From NCBI GenBank assembly GCA_965365445.1, contig CBDUBS010000210.1, positions 1-6,471 on the forward strand: DNA of 6,471 nt, given 5' to 3'. A model generated the notes under the pieces. The model was not told the DNA's origin. It saw nothing but the letters and a program-made list of their open reading frames with translations, and made no database searches. The translations under genes were made by a program, and so were the position numbers. The stretch is from CBDUBS01 sp965365445. GTDB taxonomy: Bacteria; Bacteroidota; Rhodothermia; Rhodothermales; DASSAV01. Positions within the stretch are counted from its first letter, which is position 1; every line of letters starts with the position of its first letter. This document shows positions 5,967 through 6,471 of this stretch, piece by piece.

Positions 5967-6395
5967 TCACGCGTTGGCAACGATGATGTGTTCCGGGAAG
6001 AAATAACTCGACTCGATACGTCCGTTTTCCACGGAATCCGAACCATGAACGATGTTCTGCCCTTTGGAATCCGCGAAATCTCGTCGGATCGTTCCCGGTT
6101 CGGCTTCAGCGGGATCGGTAGCGCCGATCAGGCGGCGGTATGCTTCAACGGCATTTTCTTTTTCGAGTACTACGGGCACACAGGGGCCGCTCGACATGAA
6201 GGTGGTAAGCTCCTCGAAAAAGGGCCGGCCTCGGTGGACGGCATAAAACCCTTCCGCCTCTTGCCTGGATAGATGAACCATCTTAAGGGCTCGTATCCGA
6301 AAGCCGGCTTCTTCGATACGTTTGAGCACCTCTCCGATGAGGTTTTTCCGAACACAGTCCGGCTTCAGAATGGCAAGGGTTCGCTCGACAGCCAT
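5967..6395 (-). CDS. ndk: Nucleoside diphosphate kinase
   Basis: This cytosolic enzyme passes the gamma-phosphate of ATP to nucleoside diphosphates through a phosphohistidine, balancing the NTP and dNTP pools. The 142-residue length is standard. The N-terminal ERTLAILKPD carries Lys11. ATP-binding residues fall in the usual places (Arg87, Thr93, Arg104, Asn114). The active-site signature NIVHGSDS is complete, with catalytic His117 and the following Gly-Ser-Asp. The C-terminus, ending in HIIVANA, is of normal length. The ATG lies in an A-rich leader (AAAAATACATCT immediately before it) with no Shine-Dalgarno site, a style common in Bacteroidota. The upstream gene, if any, lies outside the window. 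namZ follows downstream after about 90 bases. Confidence 0.97.
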   Translation of the reverse strand: MAVERTLAILKPDCVRKNLIGEVLKRIEEAGFRIRALKMVHLSRQEAEGFYAVHRGRPFFEELTTFMSSGPCVPVVLEKENAVEAYRRLIGATDPAEAEPGTIRRDFADSKGQNIVHGSDSVENGRIESSYFFPEHIIVANA

Positions 6396-6471
6396 AGATG
6401 TATTTTTCGGGTTTTTGGGTTATATGCTCCGATCGGAAAAAGCAGGCGAGTCAACATCGAACGGGGCTTAC
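6396..6471 (-). other. Upstream leader of ndk
   Basis: This is non-coding as far as can be seen. It contains A-rich runs just before the ndk ATG and a 10-base perfect palindrome, TCCGATCGGA, at 6428-6437, about 33 bases upstream of the start. A TTGACT and a TATAAC are present on the - strand, but 24 bases apart, so no promoter is called. Confidence 0.35.

Noticed and set aside
6428..6437. Palindrome TCCGATCGGA as an ndk operator
   Set aside because: Several 10-base perfect palindromes are expected by chance in a window of this size, and nothing else supports a regulator site.
6419..6454. Sigma70-like promoter TTGACT ... TATAAC before ndk
   Set aside because: The spacing is 24 bases, too long for a functional pair, and this style is not expected in Bacteroidota.

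Overview
The window is an ordinary chromosomal stretch holding seven intact protein genes. Two are on the + strand at the left (dapB, dapA). Two are on the - strand in the middle (dacB/PBP4, then mreD). One short + strand gene (DUF3098) follows, and two more - strand genes lie at the right (ndk, then a namZ-like DUF1343 lipoprotein). I see no RNA gene, mobile element, CRISPR array or phage gene. GC content is fairly high (about 58-60 % by eye) and even across the window, with no sign of recent transfer.

The organism looks like a high-GC member of the Bacteroidota in the broad sense, plausibly the Rhodothermota/Balneolota side. The reasons are a DUF3098 protein (a family I know essentially from Bacteroidota), few convincing Shine-Dalgarno sites, and TAnnTTTG-type -7 boxes in two or three of the right places. 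The placement is inference; there is no marker gene such as rRNA here.

Layout: 1-103 is a leader, possibly the tail of an upstream gene. dapB (104-850) and dapA (896-1795) form a lysine/meso-diaminopimelate pair. dapA converges on mreD (1896-2366, -), with a GC-rich hairpin between them. dacB (2563-4044, -) lies upstream of mreD across a 196-base gap. A 263-base divergent region (4045-4307) separates dacB from the DUF3098 gene (4308-4574, +). That gene converges on namZ (4578-5876, -) with only three bases between stops. ndk (5967-6395, -) lies upstream of namZ, with an 8-bp hairpin between them.

The common thread is the cell wall. DapA and DapB make the precursor of meso-DAP/lysine, MreD belongs to the elongation machinery, PBP4 trims or cuts peptide cross-links, and the NamZ-like lipoprotein is expected to remove terminal MurNAc during turnover. 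ndk is housekeeping. The DUF3098 protein is uncharacterised and is the only gene whose role could be newly inferred from this neighbourhood. I found no convincing undescribed multi-gene system.
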